Part shown: piece after piece, positions 30,750 to 39,596 of the stretch
Layout: the number at the start of each line of letters is the position of its first letter
How positions within the stretch are numbered: the stretch's first letter is position 1
NCBI RefSeq assembly: GCF_003151075.1
Contig: NZ_CP029482.1
Location: 6,416,001 to 6,480,000 of the forward strand
DNA length: 64,000 bases
Direction of reading: 5' to 3'
DNA from: Pseudomonas sp. 31-12
Lineage (GTDB): Bacteria; Pseudomonadota; Gammaproteobacteria; Pseudomonadales; Pseudomonadaceae
Notes under the pieces: generated by a model
What the model was told of the DNA's origin: nothing
What the model saw: the letters and a program-made list of their open reading frames with translations, nothing else
The model's database searches: none
Position numbers and translations under genes: made by a program

Positions 30750-31469
30750 ATGAGACTGTCCCGCTTCTTTATCGACGCCCCCTTGAGCACCGGCGAACAC
30801 GAGTTGCCCGAGGCCCAGGCCCATTACATCAGCCGTGTGCTGCGCATGGCCGAGGGTGATGCGCTGCAACTGTTCGACGGCTCGGGCCATGAGTTTCGTG
30901 CCACGCTGGTGGAGGTCGGCAAGAAGCGCGTTGTCGTGCAGATCGATGAAAGCTTCGCCGGGCAGGTCGAGTCGCCGTTGCAGATCCATCTCGGCCAGGG
31001 CTTGTCCCGTGGCGAGCGCATGGATTGGGCGATTCAGAAAGCCACCGAGTTGGGCGTCACCGAAATCACGCCGATCTTCAGCGACCGATGTGAAGTCCGG
31101 CTGAAGGATGAGCGCGCCGACAAACGCCTGATGCACTGGCGCCAAGTGGCAATCAGCGCGTGCGAGCAATGCGGGCGTTCACGGGTGCCGGTGATTCATC
31201 CACCGCTGTTGTTGGCGGACTGGTTGAAGCAGAGCGAGGCTGAGTTGAAGTTGGTGCTGCATCCGGTGGCTGAGCCGTTGGTGAGTCATGCGAAACCGGC
31301 AACCTTGGCGTTTTTGATTGGCCCGGAAGGCGGGTTGTCCGACGCTGAAGTCGAGCAGGCCAAGGCTGACGGTTTTCACGCCGCCCGCCTCGGCCCTCGC
31401 GTATTGCGCACCGAAACCGCGCCCGTCGTTGCATTGGCGGTAGCGCAACAACTGTGGGGCGACTTCTAG
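30750..31469 (+). CDS. rsmE: 16S rRNA m3U1498 methyltransferase
   Basis: SPOUT-class methyltransferase that methylates N3 of U1498 in 16S rRNA. The 239 residues show the N-terminal PUA-like region (MRLSRFFIDAPL, HYISRVLRMAEGD), and the SPOUT knot segments QKATELGVTEITPIFSDRC, FLIGPEGGLSDAEVE and LGPRVLRTETAPVVALA. All are typical of RsmE. The ATG at 30750 lies just after CGAGACCCAGC; the longer upstream frame crosses a repeat and is rejected. Confidence 0.95.
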   Translation: MRLSRFFIDAPLSTGEHELPEAQAHYISRVLRMAEGDALQLFDGSGHEFRATLVEVGKKRVVVQIDESFAGQVESPLQIHLGQGLSRGERMDWAIQKATELGVTEITPIFSDRCEVRLKDERADKRLMHWRQVAISACEQCGRSRVPVIHPPLLLADWLKQSEAELKLVLHPVAEPLVSHAKPATLAFLIGPEGGLSDAEVEQAKADGFHAARLGPRVLRTETAPVVALAVAQQLWGDF

Positions 31470-31472
31470 AGC

Positions 31473-31506
31473 CCCGTGGCGAGGGGATTTATCCCCTCGC
31501 CACGGG
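31473..31506. repeat. Single hairpin, GAGGGGATTTATCCCCTC
   Basis: A perfect palindrome, CCCGTGGCGAGGGGATT with its complement, lies directly after rsmE and before a convergent gene, likely also acting as a transcript-end structure. Confidence 0.8.
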
Positions 31507-31543
31507 TCTACAAGACATAAAACAGCATCTGATCGTTCAGAAA

Positions 31544-32446
31544 CTACTGCACCGGATCACTCACCGGCTTGGCGATGATTGCCTTCAACTCGCTGGTCAT
31601 CGGGAATTCCAGGTTCAAGCCTTTGGGCGGTATCGGCTGCTGGAACCAGCGGTTGTAGATGCTGTTGATTTCCCCTGAGCTGTACAGGTCGGCCAGCGTG
31701 GCGTTGACCAGTGCCAGGAACTGCGGATCATCTTTGCGCACCATGCAGCTGTAGATTTCTCGCGACTGCTCCTCGCCCACCACCACCCACTTATGCGGAT
31801 CGCGGGCCTTGGCGCGCTCACCGTAGAGCAACGCGTCGTCCATATAGAACGCCGCCGCCCGACCCGACTGCAGCATCTGGAACGCTTCGCCATGGTCCTT
31901 GGCGCTGATCACGAACATGTCGATCTTGTGATCGACGTTGTAGCTCTTCAGAAACCGTTCATTCGTGGTGCCGGCGGTGGTCACGACGTTCTTGCCGCGC
32001 AAGTCGGCGAAACTCTTGATGCCGCTGTCCTTCGCCGTGAGCAACTGCCCCTTCACGTAGATGAACCCGTAGGAAAACGCCACTTGCTGCATACGCTCTG
32101 CGGTCACGCCGGTGGAGCCGCACTCAAGGTCGACGGTGCCGTTCTGCACCAGCGGAATGCGCGTTTGCGAGGTCACCAGGTTGTACTTCACCTGCAAATC
32201 CGGCAGTTCAAGCTTTTGCTTGATGCGCTCGACAATCTTGCTCGCCAGGTCCACCGAATAGCCCATCGGCTGCCCCGTGTGATCACCCACGTAGGAGAAC
32301 GGCACCGAGGCATCGCGATAGCCCAGCGTGATGCTCTTGGCATTGGCGACCTTGTTCAGCGTGCCGGTCAGCGGCGCTTCGTTTGCCTGGACCTGGCTGG
32401 CGAGCAGCAGGCCGAGGGTGCAGCCGATCAACGTGATTTTTTGCAT
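31544..32446 (-). CDS. Amino-acid ABC transporter substrate-binding protein (GltI-like)
   Basis: A 300-residue periplasmic family 3 binding protein with a signal peptide ending SQVQA (about residue 21). The mature part resembles glutamate/aspartate-binding proteins: ITLGYRDASVPFSYVGDHTGQPMGYSVDLA, TVDLECGSTGVTAERMQQVAFS and FVISAKDHGEAFQMLQSGRAAAFYMDDALL. GGAGAATAACA precedes the ATG. No permease genes follow, so it must use a shared transporter. It ends the run dadA-like, ridA-like, SBP, which suggests uptake linked to amino-acid oxidation. Confidence 0.88.
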   Translation of the reverse strand: MQKITLIGCTLGLLLASQVQANEAPLTGTLNKVANAKSITLGYRDASVPFSYVGDHTGQPMGYSVDLASKIVERIKQKLELPDLQVKYNLVTSQTRIPLVQNGTVDLECGSTGVTAERMQQVAFSYGFIYVKGQLLTAKDSGIKSFADLRGKNVVTTAGTTNERFLKSYNVDHKIDMFVISAKDHGEAFQMLQSGRAAAFYMDDALLYGERAKARDPHKWVVVGEEQSREIYSCMVRKDDPQFLALVNATLADLYSSGEINSIYNRWFQQPIPPKGLNLEFPMTSELKAIIAKPVSDPVQ

Positions 32447-32473
32447 TGTTATTCTCCGTTGTGGGTCAAGCGA

Positions 32474-32824
32474 TTAGCGGCGGGCGGCGATTACGGTGAT
32501 TTCCACCAGCACCTCTGGACGAGCCAGTTGCGCCTGTAACGTGGTGCGGGTCGGCGCATTGCCCGGTGACAGCCACTGCGTCCAGACCTCGTTCATGGCG
32601 GCGAAATCGCGGCCAATGTCATTCAGGTAAATGGTCGCGTTAAGCAGATGATCCTTGTCGCTGCCAGCCTCGGCCAGCAACGCATCGATCTTCGCCAGCA
32701 CCTCGGCGGTTTGGCCGGTGACGTCGGGGCTGTCACCCGGCACCTGTCCCGAGAGAAACACCAGATCGCCAAAGGTCACCGCGCCAGAGAGTCGGCTGTT
32801 GCTGTTGATACGGTTGATGCTCAT
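32474..32824 (-). CDS. RidA family enamine/imine deaminase
   Basis: A 116-residue RidA/YjgF-like protein, expected to be a trimer that hydrolyses reactive enamines or imines to ketones. It shows FGDLVFLSGQVPGD, the TAEVLAKIDALLAEAGSDKDHLLNATIYLND segment, and NAPTRTTLQAQLARPEVLVEI with the arginine used for substrate contact. AAGGAAAAACCG precedes the start. Its place between an oxidative deaminase gene and a binding-protein gene fits detoxification of the imine released by that oxidase. Confidence 0.92.
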   Translation of the reverse strand: MSINRINSNSRLSGAVTFGDLVFLSGQVPGDSPDVTGQTAEVLAKIDALLAEAGSDKDHLLNATIYLNDIGRDFAAMNEVWTQWLSPGNAPTRTTLQAQLARPEVLVEITVIAARR

Positions 32825-32842
32825 CGGTTTTTCCTTTTCAAG

Positions 32843-34084
32843 TCAGGCGACGCGGGGTGCGAGGCCGTGCATTTCAATTGAAGGTGCGCGCCGGGCGATC
32901 AACTCGCTGAGCAACCGGGCGCTGCCACACGCCAGGGTAAAACCCAGGGCACCATGGCCGAGGTTGAGCCAAAGATTGCGGTACGCCGTGGCGCCAATCA
33001 ACGGCACGCCGCTGGGGGTGGCCGGGCGCATGCCGGCCCACTCGATGGCGGCGTCGTAATCGCCGGCCTTGGGCAAGGTTTCCTGCGCCTGGCGCTTGAT
33101 CAGCGCCAGCCGTCTGGGGTCGAGCGCCGGGTCGAAGCCGACAATGTCGACCATCGCCGCCACGCGCAGTTGTTCACCAATGCGGGCGTAAACAATCTTG
33201 CGGTTGTAATCGGTGATGCTCAGGTCCGGCGCACGATGCTCGGCGCGGATCGGCAAAGTCAGGCTGTAACCCTTGAGCGGGTACAGCGGCAAGTTCATGC
33301 CCGGCAGCGCCAGCGCCGGACTGCGATGTCCGGCGGCAATCACCAATTGCTCGACCGGCAGCACCTGCGACCCCATTTCTATGGCCTGCACCGCGCCGGC
33401 TGCGTGGCGAATGCCGGTGACCTTGTGGCCGAGCAAAAACTCGCAACGCCCCGACGCCTTGAGCCGAGCCAGCAGTTGCTGACAGAAAGCATGGCAATCG
33501 GCGACTTCTTCGTCAGGGGTATAAATCGCACCCACAAACGGCGCCTCGGCGAGTGCAGGCTCCAACTGTGCACACTCAGCCCGGGACAACACTTGTTGCT
33601 GTTGCGGATCGGCCAAACCCTGGCGAGCATGTTCGAAACTTGCCGCTTCACGAAACGTCACCAGTTTGCCATTGCGCCGCCAGTCGAACCCGTCGAGGCG
33701 ATCTTCGTCGCGCCAGCCTTGCAGCGTGGACTGGCTCAACAGCGCCAGACGCAACAGGTGCGCGCCGTTGCGCTGATTCACCGAACGACGGCAGGCCGCC
33801 AGGAAGGACGCCATCCAGCGCCATTGCGCCGGGTCCAGGCGCGGACGCAGCTTCAGCGGCGAGTCACCGCGCAACATCCAGCCAAGTGCCTGCAACGGAA
33901 CGCCGGCATCGGCCAGTGGCGCGACGTAACGGTAGGACAACTGGCCGCCGTTGGCGAAACTGGTCTCGCTGCCCAACGAATCCCGGGCCTCGACCAGCGT
34001 CACGTCGACGCCCTCGCGCACCAGTGCGTAAGCCGTCGTCAGGCCAATGACGCCACCACCGATGATGCAAACCCGCTGAGCCAT
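32843..34084 (-). CDS. D-amino-acid dehydrogenase, DadA-like
   Basis: A 413-residue FAD oxidoreductase of the DAO family. The N-terminal FAD fold is VCIIGGGVIGLTTAYALVREGVDVTLVEA, followed by SFANGGQLSYRYVAPLAD and, near the end, WAGMRPATPSGVPLIGATAYRNLWLNLGHGALG, typical of DadA proteins. It should oxidise a D-amino acid (or a related amine acid) to the keto acid with electrons passed to the respiratory chain. It heads a minus-strand set with ridA-like and SBP genes and is divergent from a LysR gene. It is probably a paralogue, since the canonical dadAX pair has an alanine racemase beside it, absent here. Confidence 0.88.
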   Translation of the reverse strand: MAQRVCIIGGGVIGLTTAYALVREGVDVTLVEARDSLGSETSFANGGQLSYRYVAPLADAGVPLQALGWMLRGDSPLKLRPRLDPAQWRWMASFLAACRRSVNQRNGAHLLRLALLSQSTLQGWRDEDRLDGFDWRRNGKLVTFREAASFEHARQGLADPQQQQVLSRAECAQLEPALAEAPFVGAIYTPDEEVADCHAFCQQLLARLKASGRCEFLLGHKVTGIRHAAGAVQAIEMGSQVLPVEQLVIAAGHRSPALALPGMNLPLYPLKGYSLTLPIRAEHRAPDLSITDYNRKIVYARIGEQLRVAAMVDIVGFDPALDPRRLALIKRQAQETLPKAGDYDAAIEWAGMRPATPSGVPLIGATAYRNLWLNLGHGALGFTLACGSARLLSELIARRAPSIEMHGLAPRVA

Positions 34085-34190
34085 GTCTGTCCTTAACCGT
34101 TGTTGAAACAGGCTTCAGGTTAGGACCAGGTGACAGACCTTGAACAATGCATAAAGATGCCTGACCCATAAACAAAGGTTATGGACTGCC

Positions 34191-35099
34191 ATGCGACTGC
34201 GACACATCGAGATTTTCCAGGCCATCCGCCAGACCGGTTCAGTCAGTGGCGCTGCCCAGTTGCTGCACGTGTCGCAGCCGGCGGTGAGCAAAGTGCTGCA
34301 ACACGCCGAACAGCAACTGGGCTTCCCGTTATTCCTGCGGGTGCGCGGGAAATTGCAGGCCACGCCCGAAGCGCTGGAGCTTGAGCGCGAAGTCGACAAG
34401 GTCACCGAAAGCCTGCAAGGCGTGCGACGTCTGGCCCAGAGCCTGCGTCGCGAGCCGGGTCACAGCGTTCGGATCGGCGCGATCCCGGCGCTGGCCCTGT
34501 CGCTGCTGCCACCGGCCATCAACGAGTGGACGCAACGCTACCCGGACATTGTCTGCGAGCTGTCCAGTGCCCACAGCCGTGAGCTGATGCAGAACTTGCT
34601 GATGCGTGAAGTGGATGTCGCGCTGACCTTGCAACCGCCAGATCACCCGGGCCTGAAGGCACAGGTCTTGGCCTGCGGGGTTTTGGTGGCGCTGGCGCCG
34701 TTGGGTTATTGGACCGATGACGCCTTGAGCCAACCGTTGCCGTTGATCGAACTGGCCGGTGCGCCGCTGATTGGCCTGTCCAGCGCTGACCCACTGGCGG
34801 CCAGGCTCGACAGCTACCTTGAGGCGGTCGATCCGCCGCCGCGGGTACGCATCGCGGTGCAAACCTATTCACTGGCGCGGGCGATGGTTGAATCCGGCGC
34901 CGGGCTGGCGGTGATCGATCCGTTTACCGCGCTCGGCGCATCCCCCGCCACCACGGCGATTCGACCGCTGGCGCCCGCGTTACCGATCACCTTGTATGCA
35001 GTCACCCGCGCCGACGAACCGCCGCCCCACACCTTGAGCGACTTGTTGCAGGTGTTCAGCCGACGGGCGCAGGCGCAACTGGATCGCTTGATCCCTTAG
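34191..35099 (+). CDS. LysR-type regulator next to dadA-like gene
   Basis: A 302-residue LysR-family regulator. The N-terminal winged helix is MRLRHIEIFQAIRQTGSVSGAAQLLHVSQPAVSKVLQHAEQQLG-type (residues 1-60), followed by the effector-binding domain with IGAIPALALSLLPPAI and GLAVIDPFTALG. It is divergent from the DadA-like operon with a gap of about 105 bases, the standard arrangement for a LysR activator of the neighbouring genes. The inducer is probably an amino acid or derivative, which is inferred from context. Confidence 0.9.
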   Translation: MRLRHIEIFQAIRQTGSVSGAAQLLHVSQPAVSKVLQHAEQQLGFPLFLRVRGKLQATPEALELEREVDKVTESLQGVRRLAQSLRREPGHSVRIGAIPALALSLLPPAINEWTQRYPDIVCELSSAHSRELMQNLLMREVDVALTLQPPDHPGLKAQVLACGVLVALAPLGYWTDDALSQPLPLIELAGAPLIGLSSADPLAARLDSYLEAVDPPPRVRIAVQTYSLARAMVESGAGLAVIDPFTALGASPATTAIRPLAPALPITLYAVTRADEPPPHTLSDLLQVFSRRAQAQLDRLIP

Positions 35100-35104
35100 A
35101 GACC

Positions 35105-35722
35105 TCAAAGGACATAAAACAAAATCGCGACAAAGTGCAGCACACTCCCCGCGATCACGAACAAATGCCAAATCCCGTGCGCATGCCGCAGCCGATGATC
35201 CAGCGCAAAAAAGACAATCCCCACGGTGTACAACACCCCGCCCGACGCCAGCCAGGCAAAACCGGTACTGCCCAGCGCCGCGAGCAATGGCTTGACCGCC
35301 ACCAGCACAATCCAGCCCATCACCGCGTAAATCACGATCGACAAAACCCGCGCTTCCGACCGCGGCTTGATCTCTTGCAGGATGCCGATCAGCGCCAGCC
35401 CCCAGACAATCCCGAACAACGTCCAGCCCCACGGCCCGCGCAGGGTCACCAGGCAGAACGGCGTGTAGCTGCCGGCAATCAGCAGGTAGATCGAAAAGTG
35501 ATCGACCTTCTGCATGATCGTTTTCTTACGCCCGCGCACGCTGTGGTAAACGGTCGACGCGCTGTAAAGCACCATCAAGGTAAACCCGTAAATCGCCACG
35601 CTGACGATCTTCCATGGGCTGCCGTCCATGCTGGCAATCACCAGCATCCACACCACCCCGACCGTCGCCGCCACCGCCCCGACCAGATGCGTCCAGGCGT
35701 TCAATCTTTCCCCGTGATACAT
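35105..35722 (-). CDS. Hemolysin III family (PAQR-like) membrane protein
   Basis: A 205-residue protein with seven hydrophobic helices and the HlyIII/PAQR pattern: N-terminal ERLNAWTHLVGA, SASTVYHS in the second helix, DHFSIYLLIAGSYTPF and C-terminal HAHGIWHLFVIAGSVLHF, whose Ser, Asp and His residues can form a metal site. GAGGGAAGCA precedes the ATG. Family members are named after a Bacillus haemolysin but are often membrane-lipid or homeostasis proteins; haemolytic activity should not be assumed. It ends five bases from the convergent LysR gene. Confidence 0.9.
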   Translation of the reverse strand: MYHGERLNAWTHLVGAVAATVGVVWMLVIASMDGSPWKIVSVAIYGFTLMVLYSASTVYHSVRGRKKTIMQKVDHFSIYLLIAGSYTPFCLVTLRGPWGWTLFGIVWGLALIGILQEIKPRSEARVLSIVIYAVMGWIVLVAVKPLLAALGSTGFAWLASGGVLYTVGIVFFALDHRLRHAHGIWHLFVIAGSVLHFVAILFYVL

Positions 35723-35851
35723 GTATTGCTTCCCTCAAAATTCGCTACAACAGTGCGCAAGGCTCAGGCCTTGAGATTAAAAGCGCAATGTTTCAGATCA
35801 CAATTCCCCTCATACGTGCACAATCGAGCCATTCGACCAAGAGTCCACGCC

Positions 35852-36766
35852 ATGCTGATCGACGAAGAGTTGACCCTGAAAAAACTCGAGGTGTTCCTCG
35901 CCTTCATGCGCACCGGCAACCTGGCCCGGGCCGCCGCCGAGTTGCAGACCAGCAACGTCAGCGTGCACCGTGCCATTCACTCCCTGGAAAGCGCTTTGCG
36001 CTGCCCGTTGTTCAAGCACGAAGGCCGCAACCTGACACCGCTGGAAAGCGCTTATGTGCTGGAAGAGCGGGCGCAGAAGCTGATTCAGGACGTGGTCGAA
36101 ACCGTGCGCCTGACCCGCGAAGCGGCGGGGTTTTCGGCTGAACGCTTCAAGCTTGGCTCGTTGTATTCGCTGACGGTGAAGACCGTGCCGCAGCTGATCA
36201 TGGGCCTGAAGATCCGCCGCAGCGAGCTCAACATCGACCTGATCCTCGGCTCGAATTTCGACCTGCTGTACAAGCTCAAGAACATGGAAGTCGACGCGAT
36301 CCTGGTGTCCCTGGACGACAGCGTCAACGACCCGGACTGCGAGCAGATACCGCTGTTTTCCGATGACATCTTCCTGGCCACACCGGCGGATTCGAAATTT
36401 GCCCAACGGGCGGAAGTGGACCTGGCCGAAGTGCGCGACGAAACCTTCATCACGCTCACTCAGGGGTTTGCCACGCACCAAGACGGCAATCGGGTGTTCA
36501 AGCAGGCGGGGTTCGAGCCGAAGGTCGCGATGCAGGTCAACGACATCTTCACCCTGCTGAGCATGGTCAGTTCAGGGGTGGGTTATGCGTTGCTGCCGGG
36601 GCGGATTGCGGCGGTGTATGAGAACCGGGTGAAGCTGATCCCGTTGCAGGAAAAGTATCGGTTGCAGCAGCACATCGGCGTGGTGTTTTTGAAGGCCAAG
36701 GAGCGTGATCCGAATCTGCTGGCGTTGCTGGCGGAGTGTCGGATGTATGCCAACCGCAATGCTTGA
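35852..36766 (+). CDS. mdcR: LysR-type regulator of malonate use
   Basis: A 304-residue LysR-family protein starting MLIDEELTLKKLEVFLAFMR, with helix-turn-helix ARAAAELQTSNVSVHRAIHSLESAL. The effector domain contains GLKIRRSELNIDLILGSNFDLLYKLKNMEVDAI. Its position beside the malonate transporter and decarboxylase genes identifies it as MdcR, which senses malonate and controls mdc/mad. It reads towards the end of madM, convergent with the operon it is thought to control. The open frame extends back to 35135 through an opposing gene, but the ATG at 35852 starts the conserved domain. Confidence 0.88.
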   Translation: MLIDEELTLKKLEVFLAFMRTGNLARAAAELQTSNVSVHRAIHSLESALRCPLFKHEGRNLTPLESAYVLEERAQKLIQDVVETVRLTREAAGFSAERFKLGSLYSLTVKTVPQLIMGLKIRRSELNIDLILGSNFDLLYKLKNMEVDAILVSLDDSVNDPDCEQIPLFSDDIFLATPADSKFAQRAEVDLAEVRDETFITLTQGFATHQDGNRVFKQAGFEPKVAMQVNDIFTLLSMVSSGVGYALLPGRIAAVYENRVKLIPLQEKYRLQQHIGVVFLKAKERDPNLLALLAECRMYANRNA

Positions 36767-36783
36767 AAGCGCGGCGCCTGCAT

Positions 36784-36846
36784 CGCGGGCACGCCACGCT
36801 CCCACAGGGGAATGCATTCCGATGTGGGAGCGTGACTTGCCCGCGA
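36784..36846. repeat. REP-type palindrome with altered core
   Basis: Facing TCGCGGGCACGCCACGCTCC and its near-complement lie between mdcR and madM. The usual CAAGCCCGCTCC reads CA(C/A)G(C/T)CACGCTCC in both arms, so the change is shared. Confidence 0.8.
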
Positions 36847-36851
36847 ATACA

Positions 36852-37616
36852 TCAGCCCATTAATCCGCGCATGATCAGAAACAGCAACGAAGGCCCGAGT
36901 AAACAGCCTAATGCCGTGTAGAACGCGGCGGTCAGGCAACCATAAGGCACCAGTTTCGGATCCGTGGCGGCCAACCCGCCCGCCACACCGCTGGATGTCC
37001 CCATCAAGCCCCCGAAGATCACCGCACTGCGCGGGTTGTTCAGACCAATCATTGGCGCCACGAACGGCGTCATGACCATCACCAGAATGGCTTTGATCAA
37101 CCCTGCCGCAATCGACAGCGCCATGACCTCGGAACTGGCACCGATGGCTGCCCCGGTCACCGGACCGACGATATACGTCACGGCCCCGGCGCCAATGGTG
37201 GTCAGGCTTACCGCATCGGTGTATCCGAAGGCCATGGCCACCGCGACACCGGCGATGAACGAGGTTCCGACGCCGACGAACAACGCCAGTACTCCGACAA
37301 AACCTGCACGTTTGAGCTCATCGACACTGACACCGAACGCCGTCGCCACAATGGCGAAATCGCGCAACATGGCACCGCCCAGCAGGCCGATCCCGGACAG
37401 CAACGGGATGTCCACCACGCCTTTCTGGCCACCGGTCAACGCACCACCGACATACGACAGCAACAGGCCGAGCAAAATGGCGATGGCCGAGCCGTGCAAG
37501 CGGCCTTTAGTGAACGTATTGGAAATCCAGTAGGACACCCACATGGTCACGCCGACAATCAGAAAGCCGCTGATCAGGCCGTAACCGGTAATTACCTTCA
37601 TCATCGATTCGTACAT
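36852..37616 (-). CDS. madM: Malonate transporter subunit MadM
   Basis: Large subunit of the two-component malonate importer, 254 residues with about eight hydrophobic helices. The sequence includes GRLHGSAIAILLGLLLSYVGGAL, GGQKGVVDIPLLSGIGLLGGAML and GGLMGTSSGVAGGLAATDP. The start at 37616 (MYESMMKVITGY) lies just downstream of the madL stop at 37622, so translation is closely coupled. The frame continues upstream through madL and is not used. Together with MadL it imports malonate with a cation, and it forms the end of the mdc operon. Confidence 0.93.
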   Translation of the reverse strand: MYESMMKVITGYGLISGFLIVGVTMWVSYWISNTFTKGRLHGSAIAILLGLLLSYVGGALTGGQKGVVDIPLLSGIGLLGGAMLRDFAIVATAFGVSVDELKRAGFVGVLALFVGVGTSFIAGVAVAMAFGYTDAVSLTTIGAGAVTYIVGPVTGAAIGASSEVMALSIAAGLIKAILVMVMTPFVAPMIGLNNPRSAVIFGGLMGTSSGVAGGLAATDPKLVPYGCLTAAFYTALGCLLGPSLLFLIMRGLMG

Positions 37617-37621
37617 GGCGA

Positions 37622-38014
37622 TCACCCTACCGTCTTCGGAGGAATGACCGAGGCGGGTTCCTTGTTGCCGATGCGTACCAGCACCGGCACCAAGGCAAAG
37701 GCGATAACCACCGCTGCCGTCCCCGCCAGAATCGCCATCGGCCCGCCCTTGAGTGCGCCATAGACGTTTTGTTGCGCCGCCATGGCGACGACGATCGGGA
37801 TATAAATTGCGCTCCAGAACTCCACGCCCTGCTCTGTCTTGCCTTTGAACCAACCACTTTTATTCAGGTAACTGCCGAGGCCGATCAACAGCAGCATCGC
37901 AATACCTACACCGCCAACGTTGGCCGGTACGCCAATCAGCTTGCCAAGCAGTTCACCGACAAAAATACCCACCAGGGTACAAAAGGCGAGAAACGCCACA
38001 CCATAAATAATCAT
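37622..38014 (-). CDS. madL: Malonate transporter subunit MadL
   Basis: Small membrane subunit of the malonate importer, 130 residues with four helices (MIIYGVAFLAFCTLVGIFVGE, GVGIAMLLLIGLG, SAIYIPIVVAMAAQQNVYGAL, AVVIAFALVPVLV). GAGGACAACAACA before the ATG at 38014 decides this start over one five codons upstream. It pairs with MadM, which follows within six bases, and comes after mdcH with a gap of about 65 bases. Confidence 0.92.
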   Translation of the reverse strand: MIIYGVAFLAFCTLVGIFVGELLGKLIGVPANVGGVGIAMLLLIGLGSYLNKSGWFKGKTEQGVEFWSAIYIPIVVAMAAQQNVYGALKGGPMAILAGTAAVVIAFALVPVLVRIGNKEPASVIPPKTVG

Positions 38015-38079
38015 TGTTGTTGTCCTCAAAGTGCATCGTCGAATGTTGTTTTTGTTGTTCGAAGGCTTGAGTCGGTGGT

Positions 38080-38991
38080 CTAGGGTTGGCGGCTTCCCTC
38101 CTCACGCAACAGCGCCTGCAAGGTGTCGAGTCGAGCACCGTCGAAGGCAATCACGGTGCCCTGCTCGAACACCCGGCGCGCCAGCCCGGTCAGCACCGCA
38201 CCGGGCGGCAGTTCGATCTGTAGACGCACGCCACGCTCGTAAGCGCTTTGCACGGTGCCGCGCCAATCCACCACGCGGCACATGTTGAAAGCCAGGTCGT
38301 CGCGCAAAGCTTCGATGTTGATGATCGGCCGGGCGCGGCTGCCGCTCAGGTAGCCCAATGTCGGTGTTTTCAGTTGCACGTTGGCGAAGGCTTCGGCCAG
38401 GGTTTTCGCCGGAGCTTCCAGCAGCGGGCAATGGGAAGGCACGCTGACGACCAGGCGTTTGGCCAATCCGGCACCGCGACCTTTCGCCAATTCGGCAACG
38501 GACTTCATAGCAGCATCGCTGCCGGCGATGACCACCTGATTATCAGCATTGATGTTGGCCAGATAAACCGGCGTATCGATGCTGTGAACCTGCGCCAGCA
38601 ACCCTTCCACGGTCGCCAGCTCCAGGCCGATGAGCGCGGTCATGCCGTAGCCCTGTGGATAAGCTTGCTGCATCAACTCGCCACGCAGGCTGACCAGATG
38701 CAGCGCATCGCTGAAGCTCAGGGCGCCCGCCACCACCGCTGCCGGGTAGGCACCGATGGACAATCCCGCCACGTAATCCGGCGCCATTGATAACTGGCGT
38801 GAAGCCGCAACGCCGGCAATCAACAGGCACAGCTGAACGGCCCGTGTCGACGTCAACGCCTCGGCCGAATCCAGCAGCAAAGTGTCTTCGCCAAGCACGT
38901 CACTCGCCTCGATCACCGTTTCGCGAGGCAAACGATGGAGCATGCCCGGCTGCTGCGCGCCTTGCCCTGGGAACACCAGCAAACTGCTCAC
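38080..38991 (-). CDS. mdcH: Malonate decarboxylase malonyl-CoA:ACP transacylase (epsilon subunit)
   Basis: Charges the decarboxylase acyl-carrier subunit with malonyl from malonyl-CoA to start the cycle. The 303 residues have the FabD-like core LLVFPGQGAQQPGM, the catalytic serine in VAGLSIGAYPAA (Ser78) and histidine in SVPSHCPLLE (His187). I start at the GTG at 38991, which overlaps the mdcG stop as GTGA and has GGGAG eight bases upstream; a GTG at 39006 is possible. It is the last decarboxylase gene before the transporter genes. Confidence 0.93.
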   Translation of the reverse strand: MSSLLVFPGQGAQQPGMLHRLPRETVIEASDVLGEDTLLLDSAEALTSTRAVQLCLLIAGVAASRQLSMAPDYVAGLSIGAYPAAVVAGALSFSDALHLVSLRGELMQQAYPQGYGMTALIGLELATVEGLLAQVHSIDTPVYLANINADNQVVIAGSDAAMKSVAELAKGRGAGLAKRLVVSVPSHCPLLEAPAKTLAEAFANVQLKTPTLGYLSGSRARPIINIEALRDDLAFNMCRVVDWRGTVQSAYERGVRLQIELPPGAVLTGLARRVFEQGTVIAFDGARLDTLQALLREEGSRQP

Positions 38992-39596
38992 GCTGCTTGC
39001 TCCCACGGATCAATGACCAGGCAGGCCTCACGGGCGTTTTTCAGCAAAACCCGACGGGCAGCACCAGCCCATTCGCGCAGGGCGACGGCGCCGAACGGTG
39101 TTTGCAACTGCATGTCCACCTGGCACGCAGCCGTGTCCAGAATCTTCAGCAGCGCCTGCGCTTTCAGTCGATCCATTGGTTGCGGTGTGCGCAGGATCAA
39201 GTCGAGATCACTGCGCTCATGCAACGCTTGAACACCACTGGCCAGTTCAAACCCGGCACTGCCGCTGACACCCCACACCCAACCGCAACCATCGAGCATC
39301 GGCCGCAGTTGATCGAGGGCACGCAACGCCAATACATCCCGGTCGATAGAAACATGACAAAGCGCTTCCGGCCGTACCCGACGCGAAATCGCATCGATCG
39401 ACATCACCGCTGCAAAGCGCTGCTCACGCAACCGCCCACGTACCCCGACCGCGATGTGATCCGGCGTACTCAGCGCACGCCGAACCACCACCGGCTGACC
39501 TGCGCGGATCGACTCGATCACCCACGCAGGCGCGTCCATCGGCAGCTGTTCTAGAGTCATGCCCCAGAGCAGGTCGTGGGCCAGAAAGGTATTCAC
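38988..39596 (-). CDS. mdcG: Phosphoribosyl-dephospho-CoA transferase MdcG
   Basis: Attaches the 2'-(5''-phosphoribosyl)-3'-dephospho-CoA group to the serine of MdcC. The 202 residues contain GSAGFELASG and ERSDLDLILRTP, the nucleotidyltransferase-like motif of MdcG/CitX-type enzymes. The start is GTG at 39596 (NTFLAHDLLWG follows), overlapping the mdcE stop as GTGA; a longer frame to 39713 lacks homology. The overlap with mdcH at its end is also GTGA. Confidence 0.9.
   Translation of the reverse strand: MNTFLAHDLLWGMTLEQLPMDAPAWVIESIRAGQPVVVRRALSTPDHIAVGVRGRLREQRFAAVMSIDAISRRVRPEALCHVSIDRDVLALRALDQLRPMLDGCGWVWGVSGSAGFELASGVQALHERSDLDLILRTPQPMDRLKAQALLKILDTAACQVDMQLQTPFGAVALREWAGAARRVLLKNAREACLVIDPWEQAA

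Noticed and set aside
35105..35722. Calling the HlyIII-like protein a haemolysin or virulence factor
   Set aside because: The family name is historical; the seven-helix PAQR-like pattern gives no evidence of cell lysis.
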